Source: Fulvia fulva
Lineage: Eukaryota > Ascomycota > Dothideomycetes > Mycosphaerellales > Mycosphaerellaceae
Assembly (NCBI RefSeq): GCF_020509005.1
Contig: NC_063014.1
Location: 3,534,001-3,598,000 of the forward strand
DNA length: 64,000 nt
Direction of reading: 5' to 3'
Below, in pieces: positions 62,253-64,000 of this stretch; position 1 is the stretch's first letter, and each line of letters opens with the position of its first letter. Below the pieces are notes generated by a model that saw nothing but the letters and a program-made list of their open reading frames with translations, was not told the DNA's origin and searched no databases. The position numbers and the translations under genes are program-made.

Positions 62253-62393
62253 CGCTCGCTTTCTGGTTTCGGTCCGTCTTGACTTGAAGCCGCAGAGTGA
62301 TACTTGAGCGAGTACGTCTGTACTCAAAGCAATGGCATAGCCTGTGTTGCTCAGATATGCAGACTCACTGCTGGGCGCATCAGCAGTAGATGG

Positions 62394-63774
62394 TTACACC
62401 AGTAAGCATCTCTCTGCAAGATCAAGAATCTGAGCAAAGTCGTTTTCGAACATATCCGACGTCCTCTCATCAGTGTCTCGGCTTGAAGCAAGATTGAAAC
62501 GGCTGGTCAGAAACGTGATGCGCAGGAGAGTCACACTGTCCTCATCACCGCCAAGGTCGGAATCGGCATGGCAGAAGGCGTTGTACCATTGTTCGTAGCC
62601 AGATTGTAAGGATTGGAAATTCTGAAGGATGTCTGGCCGTGGAGATAAGTCGATCACTCGGCTCAGACTATGGCGCATACAGAGGGCAGCTGCGGCATCC
62701 ATGGTGCCAAGCTCCATCACATCGAGGGCTTCGCCTGCTTGACTGAGCAGCTCTCGTCGAATGCTGAGTCGAGCCCGTTCCAGATCGTTCAGATAGTCAT
62801 TGGCCTCTGAGAATGATGGAAAATGGCTTAATCTACGGAAAACGAAGGTTGGCGAGGCTTGTTGTCTGGATCGATGCAGGCGTTGCTGTACAGAGAGGTC
62901 GATGCCCTGAAAGCCATTGAACAAGGTGTAGGTCTGGTCGAGATGCTGCTTGATCTGAACCCCATTCCCGCCACCTGACTTCGACTCTGCAATGATGTCG
63001 AATCCTTTCTGCATGTGCAGACAAGCAGTAGCAGTTTCGCTTTGCAGGTGTTCGAAGCAGAAGAACATCAAACAGCTTAAGAGCACAATAGTCGTTCGTA
63101 CACTCTTGTCTTCGGTCGTGGAAGAGACCATACGTCGCTGTAGGTGGTACAATGCTTTGCTGTACGAGTTCAGAGCCTGCTTATAGCGACCGGCATCGAT
63201 CACAGGCACGAGCGAGGTGTGGGTGAAGCACCTCCGAGCTTGATGCATCGACCCTAATGCAGCCATCGCGTGGCGTAGTGCAGGTTCCTGCGAACCGAGT
63301 TGAATGCTTAGGTTGATCCACTGCACAGAAGGGAAGGAGTAACCAAGATCGCGTGCAGTGCGACATAGGAAGAAGCCGACTGCCGTACGCTCCTCTGGAC
63401 TTAGGTCGATGGCGAGTGAGTGTGGCTGAACATCTCGAGGAGCATCGTCTGCAATCGGTGTCCGTCTCCGGGGGATCGGGATCAGGACTCCATGGCTAGC
63501 AGTGTCACTGCTTGCTGGCGACTGGGACTGGGACTTTGAAGAGGAGCAAGATGGCTCGTTGGCTTCGAACCATTGGCAGTCACGACGCGACACGGAGCAC
63601 TTTTGACAGGTTGGCCGCTTCTCATCGCATTTGACTCTACGCTCCCTGAGCCTTGTAAGCAGGAAGGCATACGTGCATTCAGGAGACCTGGGAGAGCTCA
63701 TACCGGCATGTCCTGCACCCAGTGCGCGTTTTGGGCTTCCAGGCTCGCACACGATGCACGAGCTCTTTGGTCAT
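62394..63774 (-). CDS. Zn2Cys6 fungal transcription factor
   Basis: Exon 1 (63,774-63,704) starts MTKELVHRVRAWKPKTRTGC and provides the first two Cys. A 58-nt intron (GTATGA..GGCTCAG) joins exon 2 (63,645-62,394) to complete the Gal4-type cluster: CRTCRERRVKC, then DEKRPTCQKC and a sixth Cys in RRDCQW. The join restores perfect CxxCx6C spacing; 440 residues in all. After a Ser-rich linker come FFLCRTARDLGYSF, ALRHAMAALGSMHQARR and IVLLSCLMFFCFEHLQ, the layout of the Pestheic-acid/sterol-regulator-like (DUF3468) group of zinc-cluster proteins. Target genes are unknown; it is head-to-head with a partial ORF at the window end. Confidence 0.85.
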
Positions 63775-63844
63775 CTTCTACGACCGGCTTACAGACGTGT
63801 GACATGCAGGTCGACATAGTCACTGGGGCCAAGATGTCACAGTG

Positions 63845-64000
63845 ATGGAAGCGAAGACACCGCCACAATCCTTCTCGTTCATCCAGACGCGAATGCGACC
63901 TGCGAGCGGTGCGCCACAATTTGATGAGATGGCCATCAACTTTTACTTTGCGCATTGTCCACGATCCGCACCACGCTTCACTAGGCGAGATGGACGACGT
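63845..64000 (+). CDS. Partial ORF running off the right end
   Basis: From the ATG at 63,845 the frame stays open for 52 codons to the window edge (MEAKTPPQSFSFIQTRMRP, then QFDEMAINFYFAHCPRSAPRF). It begins only 70 bases from the divergent Zn2Cys6 start, so both leaders would overlap. No family is recognised from this fragment; the length alone does not prove coding. Confidence 0.3.
   Translation, partial: MEAKTPPQSFSFIQTRMRPASGAPQFDEMAINFYFAHCPRSAPRFTRRDGRR

Overview
The window is a piece of a filamentous ascomycete nuclear genome. Genes are interrupted by short GT..AG introns of about 45-100 nt, often with a CTAAC/CTGAC branch point just before the acceptor. There are Zn2Cys6 regulators, a multi-exon P450, F-box and BTB proteins and SnoaL-like proteins. 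Gene content suggests Pezizomycotina, probably Dothideomycetes; that placement is inference, because no marker locus was compared. No rRNA, tRNA, CRISPR array or prokaryotic operon was seen.

Layout. 0-13 kb: a decayed membrane-protein exon at the left edge, a sarcosine-oxidase-like FAD enzyme, NOT2 of the CCR4-NOT complex, a secreted intradiol dioxygenase, a SnoaL-like protein, a conserved hypothetical, and a candidate small secreted cysteine peptide. 14-17 kb: a 2.9-kb Mutator-like element with ~125-bp terminal inverted repeats and a 10-bp target duplication; it holds a family of GAGCAGGTTAA hairpins and a multi-exon acidic/AT-hook gene. 17-27 kb: a SAS4-domain protein, a Gly-rich protein, a small membrane protein with an in-frame TAG, two F-box proteins, a relic MFS transporter and a Zn2Cys6 regulator with a problematic splice junction. 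27-36 kb is a housekeeping block: U2AF large subunit, SEC9, a LanC-like protein, a conserved TPR-like protein and OGG1. 37-49 kb: a P450 pseudogene, RRP8, a GH2 glycosidase broken by a perfect 61-bp tandem duplication, a CMD-family protein, a methyltransferase and two hypotheticals. 49-56 kb: a rhodanese, an EXPERA/TMEM97-type ER protein, an intact and a decayed SnoaL-like gene, a BTB protein, a Tc1-type transposon with one stop codon, and mitochondrial adenylate kinase. 57-64 kb: LETM1, coiled-coil and J-like hypotheticals, a second Zn2Cys6 regulator and a partial ORF.

The main theme is conserved single-copy genes (RNA processing, DNA repair, rRNA methylation, mitochondrial homeostasis, secretion) alternating with accessory genes in several stages of decay, next to two DNA transposons. 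The most unusual structure is the 13,996-16,920 element, described in detail below. Exon boundaries were worked out by hand from splice motifs and reading-frame continuity. Functions rest on recognised motifs, not on database searches.
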